A DNA stretch of 6,332 nt from CAMBDR01 sp046597185 (GTDB lineage: Bacteria; Pseudomonadota; Gammaproteobacteria; Burkholderiales; Burkholderiaceae_D). The position numbers and the translations under genes were made by a program. The stretch lies in the NCBI GenBank assembly GCA_046597185.1, contig JBKJLF010000057.1, positions 1-6,332 of the forward strand, written 5' to 3'. The notes below the pieces were generated by a model. That model was not told the DNA's origin, made no database searches, and was given only the letters and a program-made list of their open reading frames with translations. Each line of letters opens with the position of its first letter. Within the stretch, counting starts at the first letter, position 1. This document shows, in pieces, positions 1-5,981 of the stretch.

Positions 1-750
1 TATATGGTTTGCAACTTCACCGCGCCGCTGGCGGGCAAGCCTTCGCTGCTCACGCATGATGAAGTCACCACCCTGTTCCACGAATTTGGCCATGGCTTGC
101 ACCATTTACTCACCCAAATCAATGAAGCCAGTGTGGCCGGAATTCATGGCGTGGAATGGGATGCGGTGGAATTGCCTTCCCAGTTTATGGAAAATTTCTG
201 CTGGGAATGGGATGTGGTGCAATCGATGAGTGCGCATATTGACACCGGCTTACCGCTACCACGTGCCTTGTTCGATAAAATGCTGGCGGCGAAAAATTTT
301 CAGTCTGGCTATATGACTTTACGCCAGGTTGAAATGTCCCTGATCGACATGTTGCTACACATCAATATTGATGCTTCCGGCAGTGGTGTGCAAGACTTGA
401 TTGATCAGGTGCGGCAACAGGTATCGCTGTTCCCGCCACCGCCATGGAATCGCTTTCAGCACGCGTTCAGCCATATTTTTGCCGGGGGATATGCGGCGGG
501 TTACTATAGTTACAAGTGGGCGGAAGTATTATCGGCCGATGCCTATGGCGCGTTTGAAGAAAGCAGCGACATCAAGGCGACCGGGCACAAATTTGAAGCG
601 GAAATTCTGGCCGTGGGTGGCTCCCGCCCGGCGATGGACTCATTTATTGCGTTTCGTGGCAGAGAACCGAATATTGAGGCATTATTACGCCATAGCGGCA
701 TGGCGGCCAACGATGCAACCAACCACGGTGCCAGCGCCCAAAAGACTTAG
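1..750 (+). CDS. prlC: Oligopeptidase A-type M3 zinc metallopeptidase, 3' part
   Basis: This is the C-terminal 249 residues of a cytoplasmic M3-family oligopeptidase, an enzyme that degrades short peptides, including cleaved signal peptides in E. coli. The frame is already open at base 1, so the ATG at 4 is internal and the gene begins outside the window; full-length relatives are near 680-700 residues. Counting from that Met, the zinc site HEFGH is at 26-30 (His26 and His30 as ligands, Glu27 catalytic). The third ligand is probably Glu56 in the stretch VELPSQFMEN. The C-terminal FSHIFAGGYAAGYYSYKW segment carries the conserved substrate-site His and Tyr residues of the family. The stop codon overlaps the ribosome binding site of the next gene, which suggests co-transcription. 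Family assignment is very secure; prlC versus another M3 paralogue is slightly less so. Confidence 0.95.
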   Translation, partial: YMVCNFTAPLAGKPSLLTHDEVTTLFHEFGHGLHHLLTQINEASVAGIHGVEWDAVELPSQFMENFCWEWDVVQSMSAHIDTGLPLPRALFDKMLAAKNFQSGYMTLRQVEMSLIDMLLHINIDASGSGVQDLIDQVRQQVSLFPPPPWNRFQHAFSHIFAGGYAAGYYSYKWAEVLSADAYGAFEESSDIKATGHKFEAEILAVGGSRPAMDSFIAFRGREPNIEALLRHSGMAANDATNHGASAQKT

Positions 751-755
751 GAGGT
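749..755 (+). promoter_or_regulatory. Strong Shine-Dalgarno site overlapping the prlC stop
   Basis: AGGAGGT lies 4 bases before the ATG at 760 and shares two bases with the TAG stop of the upstream peptidase gene. It fixes the start of the glutaredoxin-like gene and suggests that ribosomes finishing the peptidase can restart on it. Confidence 0.8.
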
Positions 756-759
756 CATC

Positions 760-1383
760 ATGAACATTCAATCACGATTCAAACAAGCACTGTTGCTGGT
801 CTGCCTGGTATGCGCCGCCAGCAGCAGTATGGCGCAGCTTTACAAAACAGTCGGGCCGGATGGCAGGGTGACCTATAGCGACACGCCGCCGCCCGTGGGC
901 AAGGCGGAGCGCAAAAATATAAGCGGCAACGGCCCCAATGAAGTTAACCTGCCGTATGAGTTGGCGCAAGCGTTGCGCAATCACCCGGTCACGTTTTATT
1001 CGATGGCAAAATGCCCGGTGTGCGATGATGCGCGCAGCATGCTGAAAAAACGCGGCATACCCTATACTGAAAAAACCATTACCAGCGCCGACGATCAAAT
1101 CAAATTGCGCGATCTGACTGGCGGCACCGAATTACCGGTGCTCTTGGTTGGGCGCGAAAAAAAGCTCGGTTTTGCGCCGACCGAATGGCAATCGACACTG
1201 ACGGCGGCGGGTTACCCTGGCAGCAATAAATTGCCGTCCAATTACGCCTGGCGTGCACCAGAGGCAGCCGCACCCGTTACCCCCACGCCCGCGCCCAAAC
1301 CAACCCCGGCTGCGGCCCTGCCAGAACCAAAGCTTACACCCACACCGGTCCCTGACAACAATCCACCCGGATTTCGCTTTTAA
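760..1383 (+). CDS. Exported DUF4124/glutaredoxin-like protein with Pro-rich tail
   Basis: A 207-residue protein in four parts. Residues 1-25 form a Sec signal peptide: basic start, hydrophobic LLLVCLVCAA core, likely cleavage after SMA. Residues 26-45 (LYKTVGPDGRVTYSDTPPP) look like the short DUF4124 segment common at the N-terminus of exported betaproteobacterial proteins. Residues about 75-150 form a glutaredoxin/thioredoxin-like fold with the dithiol site CPVC at 85-88 and the expected cis-proline at Pro126 (ELPVLLVG). Residues about 165-207 are a low-complexity Pro/Ala/Thr tail. Export would place the CPVC site in the periplasm, where it could act as a thiol-disulfide oxidoreductase; no substrate or reductant can be named. 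The start is supported by the AGGAGGT just upstream, 9 bp after the peptidase stop. Domain calls are confident; the physiological role is unknown. Confidence 0.88.
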   Translation: MNIQSRFKQALLLVCLVCAASSSMAQLYKTVGPDGRVTYSDTPPPVGKAERKNISGNGPNEVNLPYELAQALRNHPVTFYSMAKCPVCDDARSMLKKRGIPYTEKTITSADDQIKLRDLTGGTELPVLLVGREKKLGFAPTEWQSTLTAAGYPGSNKLPSNYAWRAPEAAAPVTPTPAPKPTPAAALPEPKLTPTPVPDNNPPGFRF

Positions 1384-1432
1384 CCTGACATGAAGCAACC
1401 TGACGCAATATGAACCCAGCCCGGAGCCTTGC

Positions 1433-1864
1433 ATGACCCGCATCGATTTTCATAGCAACGTAGCAGATAAAATCCGCTACACTTGTCGCCTGGTGCGCAA
1501 GGCGCGCAACCAGGCCAAAGCGCAACCGCTGGTGATATTACTGGAAAACCGTGAGCAATTGAATCAACTCGATAACGAACTATGGGTGTTTTCGGACATC
1601 GATTTTATCCCGCATGTGAGTGCGGATCACCCTTTGTCCGCGCAAACGCCGGTGCTACTCACCGATAGCGAACAGATCAAGTTGCCCAGCTACCCGATTC
1701 TGATCAACCTGAGCCGCAACACGCCAGCGCAATTTGCGCGCTATGAACGGGTGTTTGAAATCATCAGCCAAGACCCGCAGGATGCGCAAGCGGGGCGGGT
1801 ACGCTATGGTTTTTACAAGCAACACGGCCACACACTTAACCATATTGTTGCGGAGGCCAGCTAA
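1433..1864 (+). CDS. holC: DNA polymerase III subunit chi
   Basis: A 143-residue protein of the HolC family. In E. coli, chi pairs with psi (HolD) in the clamp-loader complex and binds the C-terminal tail of SSB, tying Pol III holoenzyme to single-stranded DNA. The length is normal. Family features seen are an N-terminal segment rich in basic residues (13-31), the LDNELW signature at 46-51 followed by DFIPH (57-61), the buried ILINL strand near 90, and the C-terminal RVRYGFYKQHGHTLNHI stretch. The ATG is preceded by GGAG at 1423-1426 with 6 bases of spacing. It lies 49 bp after the glutaredoxin-like gene. In E. coli holC sits between pepA and valS; neither is next to it here. The stop shares one base with the next start, so the two are translationally coupled. 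Confidence 0.9.
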   Translation: MTRIDFHSNVADKIRYTCRLVRKARNQAKAQPLVILLENREQLNQLDNELWVFSDIDFIPHVSADHPLSAQTPVLLTDSEQIKLPSYPILINLSRNTPAQFARYERVFEIISQDPQDAQAGRVRYGFYKQHGHTLNHIVAEAS

Positions 1865-2298
1865 TGTGCCCCCCTGAGAATATCAACGAAGCCTCGATTC
1901 CCTTGCTGACCGAGGTGATCGACGCGCATGCGCCTGCGGGCACGGTAGCCCGCCATTTGCCTGCGCCCGGCCAAGCAGCGCCCGCGCATGCGCACCCTTT
2001 CGTGCATACGCAAGCGCTCACGCCGACGCAAGCGGCAAGCAGCCAACGCTTACAATTAAGCGAGCAAGATTGGGAGCAATTACAAACCAAATTATCAGAG
2101 CGGGTATTGCGCCAACTACAGGGCCGTATCGATTTTGTACTGGAACAGCGCATCCGCGACAGTTTGGCTGATGTGTTGCAATTGGCGATGATAGGCTTGA
2201 CCGGGGAAATTAAGCGCGGTTTGCAACATACGCTGGAAGAAGTCATCGGGCGGGCGGTGGCGCAAGAGATAGCGCGGCTGCAGAATCAGAAAAAGTAG
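1864..2298 (+). CDS. Small protein of unknown function, DUF2486-like
   Basis: A 144-residue protein whose function I cannot assign. Its ATG overlaps the holC stop by one base (TAATG) and follows GGAGG at 1852-1856 with 7 bases of spacing, so it is almost certainly a real, coupled gene. Residues 12-19 (IPLLTEVI) form a short motif that I recall from the start of Burkholderiales DUF2486-type proteins. Residues 21-60 are low complexity, rich in Ala, Pro and His, and probably disordered. Residues 66-144 are predicted by eye to be nearly all helical, with charged and hydrophobic residues alternating as in an amphipathic helix or coiled coil, ending in a basic NQKK tail. There is no signal peptide or membrane segment. 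The DUF2486 label is from memory of the pattern. Coupling to holC hints at a link to replication, but that is inference only. Confidence 0.8.
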   Translation: MCPPENINEASIPLLTEVIDAHAPAGTVARHLPAPGQAAPAHAHPFVHTQALTPTQAASSQRLQLSEQDWEQLQTKLSERVLRQLQGRIDFVLEQRIRDSLADVLQLAMIGLTGEIKRGLQHTLEEVIGRAVAQEIARLQNQKK

Positions 2299-2336
2299 TT
2301 TAAAACATATCAATCTGACATCAATCTACCCACAAA

Positions 2337-2376
2337 GCGGCAAGCAAGCACCATTGCTTGCCGCAGCGCGTTTTTT
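2337..2376 (+). terminator. Rho-independent terminator after the holC block
   Basis: A perfect 11-bp stem, GCGGCAAGCAA (2337-2347) with TTGCTTGCCGC (2354-2364), closes a 6-base loop. AGCGCG and then six T (2371-2376) follow. The T run starts 6 bases after the stem, slightly further than ideal. It sits between two convergent genes. Read on the minus strand, the same stem is followed by only TTTG, so it may also slow or stop transcripts from bamC, but less efficiently. Confidence 0.8.
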
Positions 2377-2381
2377 CAACG

Positions 2382-3602
2382 CTATTTCAACTGATCATTC
2401 AATAAATTTAATACTTTGCTGGCATTGGCCGAAGTCGCTGGCTTGCCATCGTTACCCATGACAAACACTTGCGTCGTGTTCGCATCCGCACCCGACTTCA
2501 CGGCAACCTGAAACTTTTCGCCAGCTTTGTCTTTATCCGACTTACCAAAGCCGAACAAGCGCACCAAAAACCCTTTTTCTGCCGCCGGTTTGCCTTGCGC
2601 ATCGGTGCCCAAATCAACAAAGCGCACAAAATAGATGCCTTGAATCCGGTCACGGTCTTCCACCGTAAAGCCAACCCGATCCAGCGCCAAACCAATGCGT
2701 CGCCAGGCGCGATCAAAACCTTCATCCACTTCCACAAACGAGGCATTCGGCGCTAGCACCAATTTGGCATGTAAGGCTTGTGGCGTAGCGCCCTTGACCG
2801 CTGCCACGGCTTGCTCTTTGGCGATGCCCAAACGCAACATCAAGCGAGTTAAAAATTCGGCTTCCAAACCAGGGTCAGAGGCACGCGCAGTCCAGGAGGT
2901 GGTATCTCTGAATTGCCCAACCACGACTTCTTCAGCACCGCGATGGCTGATATAAATCTCGGTGCCACCACTCGGGGTGCGCTCCAAACGGGTACGGAAT
3001 TTATCACGCTCACCGGTTGAATATAAGGAATCCAATACTCTGCCGATGGTGTTTCGCAAAATGTCTTGCGGAATTTTGGCGCGGTTTTTCGCCCAATCAG
3101 CTCCCATGGCGCCGACATCCGGCAACTCAGTATTGATTAAAAAGCCGGAATCTTGCCAGAATTCTTTAACCAATGGGAATAACACTTCCGGCTTTTGATT
3201 GACCACCAACCAGCGCTGATTGCCGGCACGTTCAATGCGAATTTCACCCACGGCCTTGGGCGCAACCTGGTTGCTACCCTGCGCCACCGGTTCATTCACA
3301 CCACTGCCCTGCACCCCTTGCTGCTGCAAAGAATAGCTCGAAGCAGTTGCCGTACCACGGTTGGTTTCAGGAATCGCATAACGATTTTCCTTTTGCAAAC
3401 GGGTTAAGTCGGGCGGCACGTCCAGCGGCTGGGCTTTGCCGGAGCTTTTATAATCAACCTTATCACCAAACAAGGAGCCAATCGAGTTGCACCCCGATAA
3501 GCTGACAACGCTGGAAAGTAGCAGTACAACCGCGCCAGTTTTGGCGACATTCTTTGGCATCATGGGAAAATACTTTTTGTGAGATTTATTGCTAATAGTC
3601 AT
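2382..3602 (-). CDS. bamC: Outer membrane assembly lipoprotein BamC
   Basis: BamC (NlpB family), a lipoprotein accessory subunit of the BAM complex that folds beta-barrel proteins into the outer membrane. Counting from the ATG at 3602 (406 residues), the signal sequence ends in the lipobox LSGC with the lipidated Cys at 38. LDVPPDLT at 60-67 is the conserved N-terminal stretch that contacts BamD in E. coli. A Ser/Gln-rich linker (about 84-112) leads to two helix-grip domains, about 120-240 and 279-406. The start is uncertain: an upstream TTG at 3614 is in frame, and ATGs at 3563 and 3560 would give a more usual 23-24 residue signal peptide; none has a clear Shine-Dalgarno. It lies 42 bp downstream of dapA, the arrangement known from E. 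coli (dapA-nlpB). E. coli BamC is shorter, at about 340 residues. Confidence 0.93.
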   Translation of the reverse strand: MTISNKSHKKYFPMMPKNVAKTGAVVLLLSSVVSLSGCNSIGSLFGDKVDYKSSGKAQPLDVPPDLTRLQKENRYAIPETNRGTATASSYSLQQQGVQGSGVNEPVAQGSNQVAPKAVGEIRIERAGNQRWLVVNQKPEVLFPLVKEFWQDSGFLINTELPDVGAMGADWAKNRAKIPQDILRNTIGRVLDSLYSTGERDKFRTRLERTPSGGTEIYISHRGAEEVVVGQFRDTTSWTARASDPGLEAEFLTRLMLRLGIAKEQAVAAVKGATPQALHAKLVLAPNASFVEVDEGFDRAWRRIGLALDRVGFTVEDRDRIQGIYFVRFVDLGTDAQGKPAAEKGFLVRLFGFGKSDKDKAGEKFQVAVKSGADANTTQVFVMGNDGKPATSANASKVLNLLNDQLK

Positions 3603-3633
3603 ATTCTTACGCAAGAGCGCTAAAATTCCGGGG

Positions 3634-3646
3634 AGGCAAGATGCCT
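3634..3646 (-). other. Small hairpin at the dapA stop codon
   Basis: On the minus strand AGGCA and TGCCT pair around a TCT loop, overlapping the TAG of dapA and lying in the gap before bamC. The stem is only 5 bp and no T run follows, so it is not a terminator. It could mark an RNA processing or stability point between dapA and bamC, or be chance. Confidence 0.25.
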
Positions 3647-4523
3647 ATTGTAATACACCTGCCTGCTTTAATGCAGCTAAAACGCGTGGATGGTATTGCG
3701 CAGCCAAAGAAACCAGAGGCAAACGGATACCGCTTTCCATTTTGCCCATTTGCTGCAAGGCCCATTTTACGGGAACCGGATTGGGTTCGAGAAATAAATC
3801 ATCATGCAAGGCCAGTACCTGATTATTGATGGCAATTGCGCCAGCACAATCACCACGCATGGCTGCGGCACACATTTGCGCCATCAAACGTGGTGCCACA
3901 TTGGCGGTGACTGAGATATTGCCATGCCCACCACAGAGCATTAAGGCCATGGCGGTCGGGTCATCACCAGAATACACCGCAAAACCTTCTGGGATACCGC
4001 GCAATAATTCAATATCCCGACCAATTTTACCGCTGGCTTCTTTGACGCCCACAATATTGGGAATCTGCGCCAGACGCAAAATGGTTTCATTACTCATATC
4101 GGCCACGGTGCGACCGGGCACATTATACAAAATAACCGGAATGTCAACCGCTTCGGCAATCGCTTTGAAGTGTTGAACCATCCCCTCCTGGCTCGGCCGA
4201 TTGTAGTAAGGCACCACCGAAAGGCACGCATCGGCATGGGCCTGTTTGGCAAACTGGGTCAGGCGGATTGCCTCGGAGGTGGAATTGCCCCCGGTTCCGG
4301 CAATAATTGGAATGCGCTTATTGGCGTGTTCGACCGCAACCTTAATCAACTCACAATGCTCTTCCACTGAAACAGTGGCCGATTCGCCTGTGGTGCCAAC
4401 GATTACAATACTATTCGTACCTTCTGCGATATGCCAATCAATCAATTGGCGCAGCGCTGGAAAATCGAGACTGCCATCTGGATGCATGGGTGTAACGATG
4501 GCAACAATGCTACCCTTAATCAT
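3645..4523 (-). CDS. dapA: 4-hydroxy-tetrahydrodipicolinate synthase
   Basis: Condenses pyruvate with aspartate semialdehyde, the first committed step toward diaminopimelate and lysine, in the cytoplasm. From the ATG at 4523 the protein is 292 residues, the same as E. coli DapA, and key residues fall at the same numbers: Thr44-Thr45 in VGTTGES, Tyr107, Tyr133, Arg138 and Schiff-base Lys161 in VGVKEASG. Of the lysine-inhibition site, Ser48, Ala49, His56, Asn80, Glu84 and Tyr106 are present, but position 53 is Val rather than His. The start is chosen by this alignment; an ATG at 4532 (MFSMIKG) is possible and has a weak AAG upstream, while the TTG at 4577 precedes the likely promoter. It follows trpS after 166 bp and leads into bamC, so it probably heads a dapA-bamC unit. 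Confidence 0.97.
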   Translation of the reverse strand: MIKGSIVAIVTPMHPDGSLDFPALRQLIDWHIAEGTNSIVIVGTTGESATVSVEEHCELIKVAVEHANKRIPIIAGTGGNSTSEAIRLTQFAKQAHADACLSVVPYYNRPSQEGMVQHFKAIAEAVDIPVILYNVPGRTVADMSNETILRLAQIPNIVGVKEASGKIGRDIELLRGIPEGFAVYSGDDPTAMALMLCGGHGNISVTANVAPRLMAQMCAAAMRGDCAGAIAINNQVLALHDDLFLEPNPVPVKWALQQMGKMESGIRLPLVSLAAQYHPRVLAALKQAGVLQ

Positions 4524-4565
4524 GGAGAACATGGTGAACTTATTTTGAAGAGAAATAAAAGCCTG

Positions 4566-4571
4566 ATTGTA
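4566..4571 (-). promoter_or_regulatory. Possible -10 box for dapA
   Basis: TACAAT on the minus strand, one mismatch from TATAAT, would start transcripts near 4559 and leave a leader of about 36 bases before the 4523 ATG. No convincing -35 hexamer sits at the right distance. The same CTACAATC octamer precedes trpS. Only a weak candidate. Confidence 0.35.
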
Positions 4572-4607
4572 GCCCAAGCCACCAAGATACGGTGGAATAC
4601 AAACTCA

Positions 4608-4661
4608 AATCAGGCACGAATCAAGCACAAATCAAGCACAATTAAGCACAAACCAAGCACA
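4608..4661 (-). repeat. Short tandem repeat upstream of dapA
   Basis: Five imperfect head-to-tail units of 10-11 bases, plus-strand consensus aatcaagcaca, at 4608-4618, 4619-4629, 4630-4640, 4641-4650 and 4651-4661. Units two and three are identical; the first has two changes, the fourth lacks one base and the fifth has one change. On the minus strand the unit reads TGTGCTTGATT. The period is close to one DNA helical turn, and the block lies about 40-90 bases upstream of the candidate dapA -10 box. It could be a binding array or a simple slippage repeat. Confidence 0.75.
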
Positions 4662-4689
4662 ATCGTCGGCAAGACCGGGGCACAACGAC

Positions 4690-5892
4690 TTAACCGTAGC
4701 TAACACCAACGGCTTCACGCACATCACGCATGGTTTCTTGCGCCAATTTACGCGCTACATCACAACCATCGGCAATAATCGCACGCAACAGGGACGGATC
4801 ATCCAGATATTGCTGGGCGCGCTCGCGCATCGGCTCTTGCTCCTTGATGATGGCATCAATCACTGGCTGCTTACATTCCAGACAACCAATTCCCGCCGAT
4901 TTACAGCCCTTGACCACCCATTCGCGGGTTTCCTGGTTGGAATAAATTTGATGCAATTGCCAAACCGGGCAACGCTCGGGGTCGCCCACATCGGTGCGGC
5001 GCACCCGTGCCGGATCGGTTGGCATGGTGCGCACTTTTTTGGTCACCATCTCCGGTTCTTCACGCAGGGCGATGGTGTTGCCATAACTCTTGGACATTTT
5101 CTGCCCATCCAGGCCCGGCACGCGTGAGGCGGTGGTCAAACGCGCTTGCGGTTCGACCAAAATCAATTTACGGCTGCCTTCGAGATAACCAAATAAGCGC
5201 TCGCGATCAATCATCGACAAGTTTTGCGCTTCATCCAACATGACTTTGGCCTGTGCCAGCGCTTCGCCACTGCCATCTTGCTGAAAACCGGTGCGCAATT
5301 CAAGATACAGTTTGGCACGTTTGCTACCCAGTTTTTTGACCGCTTCCAGCGCTTTTTCTTCAAAGCCCTTTTCTTTGCCGTAAATATGATTAAACCGACG
5401 CGCAATTTCGCGCATCATTTCAACATGGGGCACTTGATCATCGCCAACCGGGATATCACTGGCGCGATAAATTAACACGTCGGCCGCTTGCAACAAGGGG
5501 TAGCCCAAAAAGCCATAGGTGGCCAGGTCTTTGTGCGCCAGCTTTTCCATTTGGTCTTTATAGGTGGGCACGCGCTCTAACCAACCCAGCGGTGTGGCCA
5601 TCGATAACAACAGATGCAATTCAGCATGTTCTGGCACTTTGGATTGGATAAACAGCGTCGCTTGCGATGGGTCCACCCCGCTTGCCAGCCAATCGACCAA
5701 CATTTCCCAGGTGCTGCGCTCGATAATCGAGGGATCATCGTAGTGGGTGGTCAAAGCATGCCAATCAGCAACAAAAAACAAACAAGGCACTTCTGTTTGC
5801 ATTTTTACCCAGTTTATCAAAGCACCATGATAGTGGCCAAGATGCAAGGCACCAGTGGGGCGCATGCCAGAAACAACGCGAGCAGGATACAT
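4690..5892 (-). CDS. trpS: Tryptophanyl-tRNA synthetase
   Basis: A class I aminoacyl-tRNA synthetase that charges tRNA-Trp. Counting from the ATG at 5892 (400 residues), the HIGH-type motif is HLGHYHG at 17-23 after the family opening SGMRPTGAL, GDDQVPH is at 150-156, and KMSKS is at 265-269. Compared with the 334-residue E. coli enzyme there is an extra, mostly helical segment of roughly 65 residues at about 173-245. After KMSKS, four cysteines (308, 330, 337, 340) are spaced C-x21-C-x6-C-x2-C, very like the [4Fe-4S]-binding set in Thermotoga maritima TrpRS. The ATG is chosen because it gives the usual VVSGMRPTG N-terminus; a TTG at 5901 is in frame, and neither has a clear Shine-Dalgarno. 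It is separated from the upstream yciO-like gene by 89 bp with a possible terminator and -10 box. Confidence 0.97.
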   Translation of the reverse strand: MYPARVVSGMRPTGALHLGHYHGALINWVKMQTEVPCLFFVADWHALTTHYDDPSIIERSTWEMLVDWLASGVDPSQATLFIQSKVPEHAELHLLLSMATPLGWLERVPTYKDQMEKLAHKDLATYGFLGYPLLQAADVLIYRASDIPVGDDQVPHVEMMREIARRFNHIYGKEKGFEEKALEAVKKLGSKRAKLYLELRTGFQQDGSGEALAQAKVMLDEAQNLSMIDRERLFGYLEGSRKLILVEPQARLTTASRVPGLDGQKMSKSYGNTIALREEPEMVTKKVRTMPTDPARVRRTDVGDPERCPVWQLHQIYSNQETREWVVKGCKSAGIGCLECKQPVIDAIIKEQEPMRERAQQYLDDPSLLRAIIADGCDVARKLAQETMRDVREAVGVSYG

Positions 5893-5928
5893 ATCGATCA
5901 ATTCAAAAAGAATATCAAAGAAAAACAG

Positions 5929-5934
5929 ATTGTA
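5929..5934 (-). promoter_or_regulatory. Possible -10 box for trpS
   Basis: TACAAT on the minus strand, in a CTACAATC context shared with the candidate dapA promoter, would give a leader of about 30 bases before the trpS ATG. No good -35 box is visible. It lies just downstream of the possible yciO terminator, which fits a separate trpS transcript. Confidence 0.35.
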
Positions 5935-5947
5935 GCAGAGTCAGACG

Positions 5948-5980
5948 AAAAAACCGCAGCGATGTGCATACGCCGATGCG
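5948..5980 (-). terminator. Possible terminator after the yciO-like gene
   Basis: On the minus strand CGCA pairs with TGCG and, after one mismatch, CG with CG, around a 12-base loop. The stem is followed by G and then six T (5953-5948). It begins right after the yciO-like stop. The stem is short and interrupted, so termination may be partial or absent. Confidence 0.4.
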
Positions 5981-5981
5981 T

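Noticed and set aside
401..763. Plus-strand 120-codon frame overlapping the end of prlC
   Set aside because: It is in a different frame from the clear M3 peptidase, is Arg-rich as out-of-frame translations often are, and has no family resemblance.
1382..1405. ACCTGAC repeated in the gap before holC
   Set aside because: Two copies of 7 bases in a 49-bp spacer are too short to distinguish from chance.
1836..2246. Minus-strand 136-codon frame opposite the DUF2486-like gene
   Set aside because: The Cys/Ser-rich composition is typical of an antisense shadow, while the plus-strand frame has a coupled start and a good ribosome binding site.
3641..3829. Plus-strand 62-codon frame with a strong GGGGAGG just before its ATG
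   Set aside because: It lies wholly antisense to the 3' end of dapA, has no recognisable domain, and the purine run is explained by the dapA-bamC spacer on the other strand.
4608..4661. CRISPR-like array
   Set aside because: The units abut without spacers and are only 10-11 bases long, so this is a simple tandem repeat.
4662..4689. GTCG/CGAC inverted pair just after the trpS stop as a terminator
   Set aside because: The stem is only 4 bp with a long loop and no clean T run follows, so I do not call it.
5224..5475. Plus-strand 83-codon frame inside trpS
   Set aside because: It is antisense to a well-conserved part of TrpS and shows no motif or ribosome binding site.
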